NCBI GenBank assembly: GCA_016859345.1
Contig: CM029126.1
Coordinates: 5,291,001-5,355,000 of the forward strand
Length of the DNA stretch: 64,000 nucleotides
DNA from: Istiophorus platypterus
Lineage: Eukaryota; Chordata; Actinopteri; Istiophoriformes; Istiophoridae
Direction of reading: 5' to 3'
How positions within the stretch are numbered: position 1 is the first letter of the stretch; every line of letters begins with the position of its first letter. The position numbers were made by a program, and so were the translations under genes. Shown piece after piece: positions 37,901-49,477 of the stretch. The notes under the pieces are model-generated. The model was not told where the DNA came from. It was given only the letters and a program-made list of their open reading frames with translations, and made no database searches.

Positions 37901-38783
37901 GCCCTACACAAAGGATCCTACAGCACTGAGCAGAATATATAGTCTCTGTATCAAACCTGTTATTCCGCCTGCCTGTGCGATCGCCACTGTTTCTATGCAA
38001 ATCTGCCTGTGATTTCTATCTTTTCCCATAAAATAAGCCCACATACACACACACACACACACACAGTCACACACTCACAAAAGCTGCAAAGAAAATATGG
38101 TCCCATAAGTTACCTTTCCCTCAGCAAGTCCAGACAGGCAGCAATCTCTAAGCTTCCTGGAAATCTTCAGGATAAAGGTAGAGAAAGCAGTTTCTTTTTC
38201 CCCATTTTCTCTCATCTGTAGTTCCTTCTTTGTTTTTTTCCGTTTCTTGACTCCACCACCTTCTTGTATTTCACTATCAGTTGACCAAGATCTGTGTGTT
38301 TGTGTCTTTACCATTAGTCTCCGTCGTCTATCACAAAGACACACCTGAAGCAGGAGCTAAGTCCAGCCCCCGCACACCTGCATCACCTTGGCACACCCAT
38401 TGTACACACACACGCACACACACACACACAATCACTCACACACACACACACACTCTCATGCGCACGCACAAACACACACACACACACACGCGCGCACAAA
38501 CACATACACACACACACACATTTGTACTTCTGTCTTTGTAAGGACAATCACTGATATAATGCATTCCCCTTACCCTAACTTTAACCATTACAAACAAAAT
38601 GCCTGACGCGGACCCCGACCCTCGCCCTGACCCTTAACCATGACCCGATTCTAACCTGAACCCTAAAATTGGGTCTTAACCCTCAATGAACCCTGGGTCA
38701 GAGAGTGCGGACTGGCCAAAATGTCCTCACTCCAATGGTATACATCTGAGACTGCTCCTCACAATGTATAGCTAAACAATTGA

Positions 38784-38823
<40 letters not shown>

Positions 38824-41800
38824 ACAGACAAAGCCCTGCAGCTATTTCCAGAACAATAGCCCTTTTCTTTCAGTCCCTAGTCTCTGCTCTCCTGCTCTCT
38901 TTTGCTTTGTAGATGACCTTCCCATGCAGATAAACCAGTTTGGTTGAGTGTCCTGCATTTGATACAGCGCTAGGCAAAACAACAATTAGCGCTGAGAAGG
39001 CTGCAATCCGGGAAGCCGTAGAAGTCGGACGGCCTTCATACTATAATTTCATTCAGTCGCCTTATCTGGTGTTTGAGCAGTAAGACTCCTGTATTCTTGT
39101 AATGAGAGGTAATAATTGTTTAGACAGCCACCAAACCGGGAAGCAAGCTGTGTTTACTTAAGGGGCTAACGACATCACAGAGCGAAGCCGTGTTAGCTAG
39201 GTGGAGACTTTAACAGCTCTGTGAAGGTGTGTGTGTTTTTGCAGGGCAGTTTGCTAATTAGTCAACTAGTACACAGCCCAGACTTCATGTGTAGGTGACC
39301 GCTTGTGGGCTGTGAACACAATATTGTTCATAGCAACGCATGCAAATTTTTATGGCAAACGTGTCTCTAAACAGTGGCAAACTATGTTTGCCGCTCTGGA
39401 GTAAATAAAGTTTGCTGAATCTGAATTTGAATCCCACGTATACATTCAGCAAACATAGAGCAACGTTACCTTGAGCAGTAGCATTAGCATTAATTTGAAG
39501 TCATGTTTGAAGTCTGTTTTTGGTCTCCACCAACTCCTGAAAAAAACCCCAAAACTGTCCTGTTAAGTGCTCCAAGCAGCTAATTGCTAACTGCTAACTT
39601 ATTTATCTATAGGCAAGTAGTACCCATTTTAACCCGTTTTATCAGTGCTATTTTTACTAAAAAAAAAAACCAAACTGCTTGCTGTTGCTAGACAGAGGGT
39701 TGAAAAGCACAGTGAACCTAAACTATAAAGTTGTGGACCGTAAAACCAGAGCTAAAAGATGCTAATATGCACCACCGAAAAGTTTCAGAGTTATAAAAAT
39801 ACTGATTAGTGCAGCTTTGTTTACACCAAGAATACAGTTTTCTCTGAAAGTCAAGACCTCCAGATAAATAGATACTGAAAGTTTGCATGATAAGCACGGA
39901 ATAAAAACTACTAAAGATTGTAAAAAAAAAAAAAAAAGGAGAAAGAAGTATGAAATGTTATACACACTACTCTGGAACGGGACTATTATGGGTAGACTAC
40001 TAAAATTATGCTGCTATGAATGTCAAGAAGAGGAGAAAAGATGCTCTAAATACGCAATATATCAGCAAAAACTATTCTGTAAAACAACAGTTACAACGAA
40101 GAGTTTAAATGAAATAATGCAAGTCGGAACAGATAATATAATAACAAATAAAACCTGATTCTGAACATGTCCCTGTTCCCTGTTCACCCTGAATACAGCT
40201 GACGAGTCTCACTGCGATAAATAGAATTGTAAACGAGGCTTTAAATATAGCTTGTAATATATAAGATATACCCAGCCCCCAGGCACAGTCCTTCTAAGAG
40301 CGTGTAAGTGATTTCAAGCCGCTGATCACTTGTCTGGCCTTTGGTACGTCAGCGTAATGATCCTGTGGGCCTTTATCACAGGCACAAACGAAAATAGCCT
40401 TTTGCTATGTTTGCTTTTTTTTTCCAGAACAAAGCTGTTATATTATATTGAGATAGTTGAGATAAAAGTAAATTCAGTGGAGTGTCAATTGAGTTTGCCA
40501 TCTGAAACCAGGCTGAATCTGGGTCAGTGAAACCAGCATTTTCTTTGGAGAAACTTTTCAAAGGATGTGCAATTCGCGGTTCAGCTGCCTCAAAGGCTGG
40601 TGGATGAGGATCACGATTATGAGCCACAGTGGTGGGTGGTATCATTTGATTATTAATTAAAAAAAAAAAAAAAAAAGACAGCAGCTGTTATTAGTGAATC
40701 TCATGTTATTTAAAAAAAAGTTTTTTTTCAATCAAAGCCAGCGTTGATCTTTCCCATATGGATGTTGTTGTCATATGCAAGACTTGGTTTATGTTCTATG
40801 CAAGATATTCTCTTAGGTTTTCCCAACCCCCGGCTACATACAGGAAGTTCATAATAAGTGGAGACAAACACAGGAAGCAGGACATGCTGTCGTGTTCTGA
40901 AGTTATTTTTCTTCCCCTCTCTCCTTCCATCACAAGTCGAGGCTGAGTCAACCTCTGCTCCTGAACAACTCCATCAGCCATTGGAGTGGAGGGCACCAGA
41001 AAAGCACGCAGGAAGCCAACTCTCAATTCTGAGCGCCCCCCCCCTCAAAAAACAACCAGTTCCAACCTTTTTCCTTAAATAAGTCCATGCTGTCGTGCTT
41101 CCCCTCTGCCAAAAAGCTTTGGGTTTGAACAAATGCACAGCGCTGACGCCCTTATTTACAACCATACACAAGTCTTTCCACCAAATGGGGGGTCATAAAT
41201 ACATCTTCCAAGGCTTTATTTAAAGATAACCATTGTTTTTCTTGAGTGGTTCACAACTCTGACCCCTTCCTTCCTATCTTTCTCTCTGCTCTTCTTCTCA
41301 CGCTTTCATCTATGTATCCCTTGGTACCCGTTATCTACTCTCTTTCAAGTAAAACTCTGTGGCATTCAGGTCAAAGCTGTTCTATTTCCCTTTAAAGAAA
41401 AAATAAAATCCGCCCTTGGATATGATTATTCCGTTAGATATCATCAGTCTGTCTGTGCTGCAAGCTAGTTTATAGGGGATAGTTGCATTAGTGGTGTGGA
41501 AACGCTGACTTAATCTGGCTCCTCTAATTCTACTTTATTGAGTGATTTCCAACAGTGAAAGTGTCCAGATAACAGGCATTAACATGTCCCTGTCAGTCGG
41601 GGATGGGTTTATGGGCATAGTAGCTAGCTAGTCAGACAGCAGGCAATATATGAACATGGTTTTGTACAATATGTGATAAAAAAAAAAAAATATTAAAGAT
41701 AAAATTTTAAAAATGTTGATACCCAAACTTTACACCTGTTTAAGAGTTTAGAGCATCTCATTTGGGAAAAAAACACATGGAAATTAATGTGCAGCTGTAA

Positions 41801-44800
41801 CAGCCTCCAGTCTTTGGGGAGGGTTTTCTACCAGATGTTGGAAAATGGCCGCAGGGATTCGTCCATTCACTCACAACAGCGCTGGTGAGGTCGTCCACTG
41901 ATGCTGGGCGATGAGAAGCGCCAGTATACTCTGTCTGAAATGCTCATCGGACGATAAAATTAGCCCCAGAAAACCTGCTCCCCTAACACCTCTCTGACAT
42001 CACAACTGATTGGTCTGTGTCCAACGGTTTCTGTAACTTTCCAAAACCGACAATCCGGCAGCTGCAGCTATTAATTAAGATTTGTAGCTTCTTTCTCAGG
42101 CTCTGTTTTCATTCTTTACACAACTATTGTTCTCACTTTTCATGTGAGCGACCAAGTGTAACACTATGAATGCCTTCGAGGACAACATTCCCCGTTACTC
42201 CCGTATAAAAACAATACTGCATGTCACACATCTCGATGACGGCCACGTTTGCATCCTGCCTTTGAGTGTGGTGGTTCAGAACGGCTATAAACACTTTTGC
42301 ATTTTCAGACGGCATAACCTGGCACAAGCAGGTCGGCATTCCAGTTCATCCTAAAGGGGATGGGGCTGAGTCAGGGTTCTATGTAGGCCAGTCAAGTTCC
42401 AACACACCAAACCGGGAAAAAAAACATGTCTTTTGGGAGCATTGTCATGTTAAAAAGAAAAGGCCTTAAGTCCTGGGAAAAAAGTTGCAAGCACCCATTG
42501 GACTCGGGGCTGTGGCTCAGAAGGTAGAGTGGGTCATCCACCAACCAGTAGGTTGGCTGTTCAATTCCTGGTTTCACTCTGTGTACAGAAAACCCTGTTT
42601 GTGACTGTGGCAGTTGTTTAAAGCGCTTTGAGTTGTTGATAATACTAGAAAAGTGCTACATAAGTTTACCATTTGCAATATCTTTGGGTGCTTTCACTCT
42701 ACGACTTACCTTCAACGGCCCCAGACCAAAGGGGAACAAAAGTATGCATCCACAAACCTTTGGTCACACAGTCTATCTATAGCTGACTTCAAATGGAACA
42801 CACGTGGCTATATTTTTCTCAAGGGATGTCAAAGAGACAACATGCTTGGCAGTTAAATGGTTTAACTCATGAGAACACCAACCAGGATCATGACGACAAA
42901 AGCCCTCTTGGCCTTATTCCCTTTGTGAAAATGGTGAGAAAAAAAACCAACAACTCTGTGATTATTGCATTTCCATATCATGTTGTGGAAAGATATGAAA
43001 AAAAAAAAAGAAAAAACAAGTTATGTCAGAAGGCTCAAACATTTCAGATACATGTCACAACTTGTACACTCTGACATATTAGGAAACTTCCACTTACAGT
43101 AAATACTGACTTTTATAACAGCTGAGCCATTTATTGGCCCTAATCTGGTCTATTGAAACTACCTCGAGTACATAAACTACCTCGAATACACATCTGCCAC
43201 CTAAGGGTTGAATCGATTGCTGTATAATTGTTGAACATTAATAGGAAATAGTGGGCACCGTAGGAAAACCCTGCTCTGATGAAAGCGCGGCACCAAAACC
43301 TGATGAAAACCTCCGACAATTTTTAAAAAATTTTCCTGCTTCCAACTCTGTTGTAGCCGTCGCCTTCGTCCTGCCAGTCCTCGGCTCGAAACTGTAAGCT
43401 GCACCATGACACATCCAAGTTTCCCTCATTAAAGAATAAGCAAGCGGTTGTATTGGATTCCGCTTGACAGACTGTCCTTGGAGAAGGCCCGTGATACTGG
43501 ATACTGTTTATAGGGAGAGCAGGTGCGCGCTGCATCGACTGGCCAAAACTGCCACATAGATTAATTAAGTGCGAGGTTAAGAGGCCGCCGCGTGACATGA
43601 GCACAGAGGAAGTCTGCTCATTCTGAGAGTGATTCAGTTTAACTTCTTCTTCTTTTTTTTTTTTTTTTTTAGCCAAGAGGAGTTTCTTGAGGCCTGGTGT
43701 GAAGTAAAAAAACAAAACAAAAACCCAAAGCCATTTGCAGGTCATGTGTGACTGGGGCAAGAGAGTTGGTTGGCACACTGTCGTGAATCATTGAAAACGT
43801 TTTTTTAGCGATGTGGTAATAATGGTAATCTGGAGGTGTGTTTTTTTTTTTTTTAAATTCACACGTACAAGAAGAAATTAATCTCGTTCTCAGGTGGAAC
43901 ACAACACTGTGGTAAAAGACTTCAACACTCTACAACGAGCCTCATAACGTGACATCCCAACTGTGTGTGAAGCTCACACGATGGCCGTCTGAGAAGGATC
44001 TGATAGGGCTCAACGAACCGGACTATCGAGTCACTAAACATTAACAGGGGTGAAAGAGCATGGGAATTTACCCCGCATCGGGAACCTTCCAGCTTCACCT
44101 ACTGTAGTTCAAGTCCACAACCTATAACCAATGTCATCCTTGAGTCACGCACGCATATCAGGGTCATACTGCATTCAGGCTGAGAAGCTTACCCCTGAAA
44201 AAAACCTTTTTATACAGAAGAGTTTGGAAAAAAGATGTGATTTTATCTGACATTTAATCAAGACTAGGAGTCTTCAGAAATGCCGGCGGCTCTGTGACGC
44301 ACAAATTAACATCAACCTGTTATCATGCTTGCACTAATGATACCAACATGCCAATGATAAGCATGGGTATCATGTTCACTATCTTGGTTTAGCATGTTAG
44401 CAGGCTAACATTTGCTAATTAGCACTAACCAGAAAATACAGCTGAAGATGCTGTAAATGTCATCAGTTTTGTCGGTATTTGGTCTTAAAAGCTTTGACCT
44501 GATAAGGACCCTGTAGAAAATATGAGGGGATACCAAAGTGTCCTGTGGGGAACATTAATAAGTATATGAAGCTTCATAATAACTCTTCCAATTGTTGTTT
44601 GCATATATCAAGAAAGACCAAAATTATCAGCATCATAGAGGAAAGCTAGAGGGAAAGTCAGGGGACCTCCGAAGTCAGAGGGATTCGTTCTCCATCCACC
44701 AGAATTGTCCGTAAGGAATCAGATATTTTACTCCCGAATAACGTGGTGGACCGACCGACTGCCACTACCGTCCCTAGAACCATGGCGTGGCTAAAAACTA

Positions 44801-45616
44801 TCACATTAGAATAAGCAAAAATCCATCACAGAGCCAATTTACTTTAAAATAATTAACCTGATTAATGGTTTTGTTGTGAAACTATTATGTTATTAGCCCA
44901 TTTTGAGTTTTTATACTTACATTATTTTTTTAAAATGTTCTCAATTGTAATCTATATGAATGTTTGAATGGATTCAGTTTATGGAAGATAACAGTGATTG
45001 GGTCTCTGCATTTAAAAAGCACAAAACGCACACACATAACATGATCTTCCCGTCTCATTTTCTGTCTTTATTCCCTCAGGTTTTCCCGATGACAGGCCGA
45101 CCACGTCTTCTGCTTATTCAGGAAACTGTTCGCTGAGCGCAGCTCGTACGGTTTCATGGAGGACTGCCCTAAAATGATGTTAGCCTAGATGGTCGGGGGA
45201 GCAGTGACAAATTAAAAGTTCTCCCAATATCCTCTCTGCTCTGTCTGATTACCTTATTGTGTGAACATATCAAAAACTAACAAAGTAGGTGGTGGGGAGA
45301 CTGTCAGTTCTCAAACAAAAAACACTAACATCTTCATATAGAAAATCTGTGACGAATACTACAACTTCATCTCACCCTCTGCCGCACCGACGTTCCAGAT
45401 GTGAGCTTGAGTGACAAAATGATGGATGTGCAAAAGCAAAACACATGAATAAATACTCACCAATTCATCCAATTCATCGCTGCCGCTGCCCCTCCCTGAC
45501 GGGTGGCTCGGGGCATCGCCATCAGGTGGTAGAGGCCGGTAGCCAATGAGGGGCACGTCGCTCGACTCCACCCCCGGCAGGTCCCAACCACCTGTTCGCA
45601 AGTTACGGGGGAGCAT
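18715..45616 (-). CDS. rgl2: Ral guanine nucleotide dissociation stimulator-like 2
   Basis: RGL2 is a Ras effector that loads GTP on RalA/RalB at membranes. Nineteen coding exons join in phase to 740 aa (human 777): 45616-45461, 35303-35256, 34815-34732, 34633-34467, 33064-33011, 31531-31335, 30611-30505, 30017-29802, 28671-28568, 26806-26722, 23262-23203, 22085-21999, 21892-21860, 21449-21328, 21186-21100, 20516-20423, 20230-20006, 19770-19656, 18896-18715. It starts MLPRNLR like human (MLPRPLR). REM domain is about 97-240 (FLSTYRSFTS). CDC25 domain is about 258-510 (CLGSLWSQRD, NFSSLYAIVSALQS, DNYSQSRELL, VPYLGIFLTDL, NGYINFDKRR). A Ser/Thr/Pro linker contains SHRRSASCG. The Ras-association domain is about 625-710 (MRIIRIRMDLQDGNLYRSIL), and the end FPRIKAKGRR..RTLF matches human. 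Acceptor at 45626-45625 implies an upstream leader exon. Intron 1 is about 10 kb, the others smaller. Confidence 0.95.
20527..20610. repeat. Fragment of the TAGCATG interspersed repeat
   Basis: AGCATGCTGATATTAGCATT, TAGCTCAAGGCGCTGCTGTG and CTTGCATGGCTGCTGACTCC match the end of the longer copy at 25275-25960. It lies immediately upstream of an rgl2 exon acceptor (20517). Confidence 0.6.
21058..21078. repeat. (GT)n microsatellite
   Basis: A short GT run lies in the rgl2 intron just past the donor of the 21186-21100 exon. Confidence 0.9.
22258..22290. repeat. (CA)n microsatellite
   Basis: Interrupted CA repeat in the rgl2 intron between the 23262-23203 and 22085-21999 exons. Confidence 0.9.
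25275..25960. repeat. TAGCATG interspersed repeat, long copy
   Basis: Contains GTTCATGGTCCCCAGAGGAT, AGTGCCACCATGAGGTTGAC, repeated AGCATGCTAACATGCTGA-type phrases, TAAACATCAGCATGGTAGCA and GGCTGCTAGCATGGCTGCAG. The same phrases recur at 20527, 33640 and 44290 (the last inverted), so it is an interspersed family. It lies in an rgl2 intron. No coding capacity and no clear class. Confidence 0.7.
28141..28196. repeat. (ATCT/ATCC)n tetranucleotide microsatellite
   Basis: Tandem ATCT units run into ATCC units in the rgl2 intron between the 28671-28568 and 26806-26722 exons. Confidence 0.93.
28908..28972. repeat. (GT)n microsatellite
   Basis: About 30 GT units with two GTCT interruptions, in an rgl2 intron. 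Confidence 0.95.
33640..34115. repeat. TAGCATG-family repeat, head module in three degenerate tandem units
   Basis: Three successive units carry a variant of CCATGAAATTTG or ATTTGCATGGAATT, a TTCnnGnTCCCnnGAnGATG-type phrase and TTTGGTGATCC. They span about 33660-33770, 33820-33930 and 33955-34070. The phrases match the head of the 25275 copy. It lies within an rgl2 intron. Confidence 0.6.
35963..36612. mobile_element. Non-autonomous DNA-transposon-like repeat, copy 2
   Basis: It opens TGGTGGAAAGTAACTAA, the inverted complement of the end of the 7450-8186 copy. It shares TACTTTACTTGAGTATTTCT and TACATTTCAGAGG with that copy, and contains GATTAAGATTTTACATCAAA. It ends TAAGTAAAGATCTGAATCCC. 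It lies in rgl2 intron 1 and has no coding capacity. Confidence 0.65.
37007..37024. repeat. Poly(G) tract
   Basis: Eighteen consecutive G in rgl2 intron 1. It could form a G-quadruplex and is prone to sequencing length error. Confidence 0.95.
38401..38520. repeat. (CA)n-rich microsatellite block
   Basis: Interrupted CA repeat with CGCG and CATG interruptions. A shorter CA run lies at 38045-38064 and another at 38787-38820. Confidence 0.93.
38524..38760. repeat. Fish interspersed repeat with CCCTAA-like core
   Basis: It begins TTCTGTCTTTGTAAGGACAA and CTGATATAATGCATTCCCC. A run of degenerate ACCCTAAC/GACCCTGAC units follows, then GGGTCTTAACCCTCAATGAA and GGCCAAAATGTCCTCACTCC. This order is familiar from a common teleost repeat. 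It sits between CA microsatellites. Confidence 0.65.
42506..42673 (+). mobile_element. tRNA-derived SINE with internal deletion
   Basis: GGGGCTGTGGCTCAGAAGGT resembles an RNA polymerase III A box, and GTTCAATTCC (near 42560) a B box. The 3' part TAAAGCGCTTTGAGT..AGAAAAGTGCTACATAA is the conserved tail also seen at 51040-51083. The tRNA-unrelated middle is shortened. Located in rgl2 intron 1. Confidence 0.7.
44290..44730. repeat. TAGCATG interspersed repeat, inverted copy
   Basis: Contains TTAGCATGTTAGCAGGCTAA, AACATTTGCTAATTAGCACT and, further on, CAGGGGACCTCCGAAGTCAG, i.e. the family's parts in the opposite order to the 25275 copy. It lies in rgl2 intron 1. Confidence 0.6.
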
Positions 45617-46329
45617 GGTGCCAGCTGCCGCAGACAGTAAGAGGAGAGGAAGGAGGTAAGTAGGTGTTTCAATGGGCTCTTAAGCAGCTGTTCAAGCAGG
45701 ACATCTCGAGAGTTGAGATAAAATAAGCGCAACGCTCGAAGCTTATTCTGCTGCTGTCCTCCATAAAAGAAGCATATGAGTATTATTATGAGTTAGCTGC
45801 TGCTGAAGTGCTCGCTGAGACAAGGAAATTAGATCACATCAGTCCAGTTTTCTGTGTGTAAAAGACTTGATTTTAATTTTCTACCGTTGGATAGTGAAAC
45901 ACTGAACACTCTAGGGCCAAAATACATATTTGATCTGCTACTATTGAACATTGTGAACCACCCAAACCTGTTAGATCCTCCTCGGGGTCAAAACTAAGCA
46001 TGGACGAGCGGCAGCCAGTTCCTATGCAACACATATGTGGAACAAACTCCTTTAATAAACTCTTTATGTTACCTTTGTTTCTTTTATACATCATCTTGTC
46101 CAAATTCCCTAAACATTTTATTGAAAGCACTTTGAAATTCCTATGTGAAAAGTGTTATGAAAATAAACTTGAACTGCCTAAGTGGACAAATTTCTTAAGT
46201 CAGATGTGCATTCATGAAAAATGGTAAGATTTTCATAATCATTTACTCTGCTAGTTATTTTCTTGATAAATCATTTGGCCTTTTTAACACAAGACAGTTA
46301 AAAGCGCCCATCACAGTGTCAACGAGCCT

Positions 46330-46573
46330 GATGAAATGTCACCAGATATCTTATTGTGTCCGACCTACAGTCCAAAACACAAGGATATTCAATTTACTGT
46401 AATGTTAAGACAAGGAAAAGCATAAAATATTCTCTTTGGGGATTTTAAGGACCAGAAGCTTCAGATTTTTTCACCTAACAATGACTTAAACACAAAACAA
46501 ACAAATCAAAATAGCTGCCAATTAATTTTCTGTCAATCAACCAATCGATTAATTGACTAAACTTTGCAGCCCT
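46330..46573. repeat. AATCGATTAAT interspersed repeat
   Basis: GTCCGACCTACAGTCCAAAA, GGATATTCAATTTACTGTAA, CTGCCAATTAATTTTCTGTC and CCAATCGATTAATTGACTAA occur in that order, ending TTTGCAGCCCT. Related phrases occur at 60086-60460. It lies upstream of rgl2 coding exon 1. Confidence 0.65.
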
Positions 46574-47732
46574 ACATTGTATTGCCATATTAATTGTATT
46601 GTGTGAGTACCTGTTTTTGATAAACTAGCTGCGTATACTCTGGACCTGTCAAGGATCAGCGTCGGACATGTCAGGCACAGCAAACCATTGTAAAAACACA
46701 ACTTTTAAAGACATTTTAAATAACATGAACACACTCAAATAACATTAACATGAACACAGACGCAATTTCATAGCTGATTTGTTCAACATGTGCAATGTGC
46801 CCCACAGCAGGTCAGGATTTGCATTACACAAACCAACCCCAACCCTCCCTCCCCCATCCCCCAAGCTCTCTCCCACCCCCTTCCATTTCCCTTTCCCATC
46901 TTTTGCATTTGGATTGCCATGAAGATACAAATCTAGTAAACACTGTTTCAGGAAGAGAGGTGTAGGAGGGAGGGAGATGGAGGGGGGCGATACAGCACGA
47001 GCTTGTAAACTATGGCCTCTCACACACCGTGATGCTATAATGAAACCAGCTTGACTTGGTGAGCGAAATGTGCAGAGCGGTTGTTGGGTGGCTGCTCTGA
47101 GTTAAAAAAAAAAAAAAAAAATTAAAAGGGTGGATCAAAGATCCTGCTCACACTTCAGTCCTGGTGGAAATGACCTTCGAGCAAAGCCCTGGTCTCCTGA
47201 CAGCTCTCACACAGCTCTGGATAAGAGAACGGCCGCTGAAAAGCCTCTAGTCTGACATATAGAAAAATGTGCTGGCGCTCCCAACTTTCCATTGTGCTCC
47301 AGCGGCAGCTCCGAGGCATTCGTGCAACACTTGCTCTCTCTTACACGATCACTTAATCTCTGCTCTGGGTTTGTAATATTCCCCATTATATTCCTGCTCA
47401 AGTTGAGAGGGGATGCAGGCCTGCAGCGAAAAAGAAAAAAAAGAAAAAACAAGGGATAAACAAGTGCAGTTTATTCCCTGAGCAACGGCTACGCAGAGGT
47501 CTGAATGGCTGCTATTCACCGGCCCTGACCAGAGCAAACAGCCCATATATGACTAAGGTGTGTACACACACACATATAAACACACATACACAGCTGTAAC
47601 TAGGCTACAGTTAAGTCACACCCATCAATGCTCCTTTTTTTCTGCCCAATAAATGCAGCCATAGGGTGGTGCTACAGTTCTGTTGGGTCCCGGTGACAGC
47701 ATCTGCCACAGCGTAGGGCCGGAGGACGCATG

Positions 47733-47734
47733 AA

Positions 47735-47769
<35 letters not shown>

Positions 47770-47771
47770 AC
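47733..47771. repeat. (AATA)n tetranucleotide microsatellite
   Basis: Nine to ten tandem AATA units at the edge of the CpG-rich block upstream of rgl2. Confidence 0.96.
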
Positions 47772-47900
47772 AAAGCCCCGACAGCGCGAGGGCTGTAAAA
47801 GTTTGTGCGTGCCGACGCTCCTGCTAAAACACGCACGAGTGACAGCGGAGGACGGCGGCTTCCTCAGCGAGTCCCCGACGGCGCGAGGGCCTTGGACATT

Positions 47901-47906
47901 CACACA

Positions 47907-47937
<31 letters not shown>

Positions 47938-47940
47938 GCA
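47901..47940. repeat. (CA)n(CG)n alternating purine-pyrimidine tract
   Basis: Forty bases of uninterrupted purine-pyrimidine alternation, about 11 CA units followed by about 9 CG units. This is the sequence type with the highest tendency to form left-handed Z-DNA. Confidence 0.95.
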
Positions 47941-48334
47941 AAATGAAATAAAACAAATTAAGACAAGCGACTAAGATTGACCCAACGGAGGCGGAGGAAC
48001 CGAGGGGAAGCCGTCATCCCACCTACCGACGGCCGAGTGTCATTCGCGGGGATGCGGGCTGTCCAGCTGCGGTCGTCCGGATTCATGCGGTCGCTGGGTG
48101 ACAGCTGGCGCCTGCTGGATCGCTGCAACGGGCTCAGCCGCGGCGGGTCGCACCCATCTGTGCCACCGTCGAGCGACGAGGAGCGACGAGGAGCGACGAG
48201 GGGAGTCTCCGTCCTCCGCCTCGCCCCCACCCCTCCTCCCCCCTCCCCCCTCTCTGTCTCCCCTCTATCAGCGCCCCCACGCCGCTCGTGTGTCCAGCCT
48301 TCGGCGGCTGATAGCGCACTTTGGTCTGACTGCA

Positions 48335-48374
<40 letters not shown>
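48335..48374. repeat. (CT)n polypyrimidine tract
   Basis: A C run followed by about 17 CT units inside the likely rgl2 CpG island. Confidence 0.95.
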
Positions 48375-48377
<3 letters not shown>

Positions 48378-49436
48378 GTCGCAGTTCCTGTATGTTGTGG
48401 TGCACTCAGCGCTTTGGCAACAGCTCCCTCTCTCCGGGTGGTACAGTGAGACGATACCGTGAGTCGGGGGGGGGGGGGGGCTGAAAGATGAGACTTCACG
48501 CACGCACGGTCAGCTCGCGCGCACGCCACGCACGCCACGCACATTTTTTATGCGTCGGGGTGACAGTCTTTGAACCTGACTTAACCCGGTCCTGATTATA
48601 ACCGTGACCCAGAGTCCAGACCAGCTGAACCATTTTCAAATCCCAGGCCTAAGCGAAAACGAAATCCAGATCCTAAACCTCATATTTTAACTTTATCACA
48701 TATCTAATCTTAATCATATCATATCTAATTTTAGAGGAGGACTCTAACCCTGAACTCTGACTTGCACCCCAGGGAGCACAACTGTTTTGTATAGATATGT
48801 AAATGTTACATTTTTACATATATTCATACTTTTTCTTGATTTTTTCATATTTCTTCTTTTTCCTCTTTTTTTTTTTACATTAGTCTTTTAGCACAACCTA
48901 GTGAGTATGAAACACTACATTTCACAGCATGCACTGTTTGTGTATATGACAAATGAACCTATGAATCCTTGAATATTAATAGTAATCCCAACCCTAAACT
49001 CAAGGCTTTATCCTGAACTAAACTGATTCTAATCCTAATTTTTTATTGTACCAAACGTAATCCCCTTTAGGAGACCCCCCCCAAAATAAATTGCAACCGC
49101 CCCGATTCCCCCGAATCAGCATCACTTCCGTGATGCACTTCCATAAAGTTTTGGGGACACACAAGAAATTGGGAAAAGATTTTTAAAAGTCAAAAGGAAG
49201 CAAAAGAGGAGATGTGTTTTATTTTTCTGTTCCTAGTCTGGGCAAAGATCAAGAAAAGCTTGATCTGACATTTCCCAGAGTGCATCTTAATAGCGTCTCT
49301 CATTATAGCCCCCTGCCTCCTAAATACCCAGTTGTCTCAGGCCCACATGCAGTTTCTAATGCAGGCTTCTTGTTTCCAAACCCAGGCTGAGATAACCTGG
49401 ATGACATTCTCTGGGCTGTTTCGCAAGACCGCAGTT

Positions 49437-49477
49437 GTTTTGAAAAGTGCAGCTTGTGAAAGTGCACTTTTCAAAAC
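49437..49477. repeat. Perfect 15-bp hairpin
   Basis: Arms GTTTTGAAAAGTGCA (49437-49451) and TGCACTTTTCAAAAC (49463-49477) are perfect reverse complements around an 11-base spacer. It is too short for a normal microRNA precursor. Confidence 0.9.

Larger units (their letters stand above)
35304..45460 (-). other. rgl2 intron 1 (about 10.2 kb)
   Basis: The largest intron of the gene, between coding exons 1 and 2. It contains the copy-2 transposon-like repeat, the G tract, a CA-rich block with a telomere-like repeat (38401-38820), a SINE (42506-42673) and a TAGCATG repeat (44290-44730). I saw no convincing coding exon of another gene on either strand. First introns of this size commonly hold regulatory elements, but none can be named from sequence here. 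Confidence 0.7.
47775..48545 (-). promoter_or_regulatory. CpG island, likely rgl2 promoter and leader exon
   Basis: GC- and CpG-dense sequence about 2.2-2.9 kb upstream of the rgl2 start codon. rgl2 coding exon 1 has an acceptor 9 bases before its ATG, so a leader exon is expected upstream. A donor-like TCG/GTAGGT on the minus strand at 48027/48026 would fit. The block contains a (CT)n run (48335-48374), a TGACGTCG half-CRE at 48374 and a G tract (about 48467-48480). Long open frames here are composition artefacts. Confidence 0.5.

Noticed and set aside
38401..38520. CRISPR-like array or telomere
   Set aside because: It is a CA microsatellite with irregular interruptions, in an intron of a vertebrate gene, without unit-spacer structure.
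42506..42580. Possible tRNA gene
   Set aside because: A- and B-box-like phrases are present, but a cloverleaf does not close and the SINE tail follows, so this is a tRNA-derived SINE.
45050..45200. Possible extra rgl2 exon after a CCCTCAG acceptor-like site
   Set aside because: The site is on the plus strand, while rgl2 is on the minus strand, and the sequence after it has no protein similarity I recognise.
47958..48503. Long open frames of 161-181 residues on both strands
   Set aside because: They overlap each other and arise from a CpG island, a CT repeat and a G tract. The translations are Arg/Ser/Pro-rich low complexity with no domain.
49437..49477. microRNA precursor
   Set aside because: A stem of about 15-17 pairs is shorter than the usual 22 or more pairs of a pre-miRNA.
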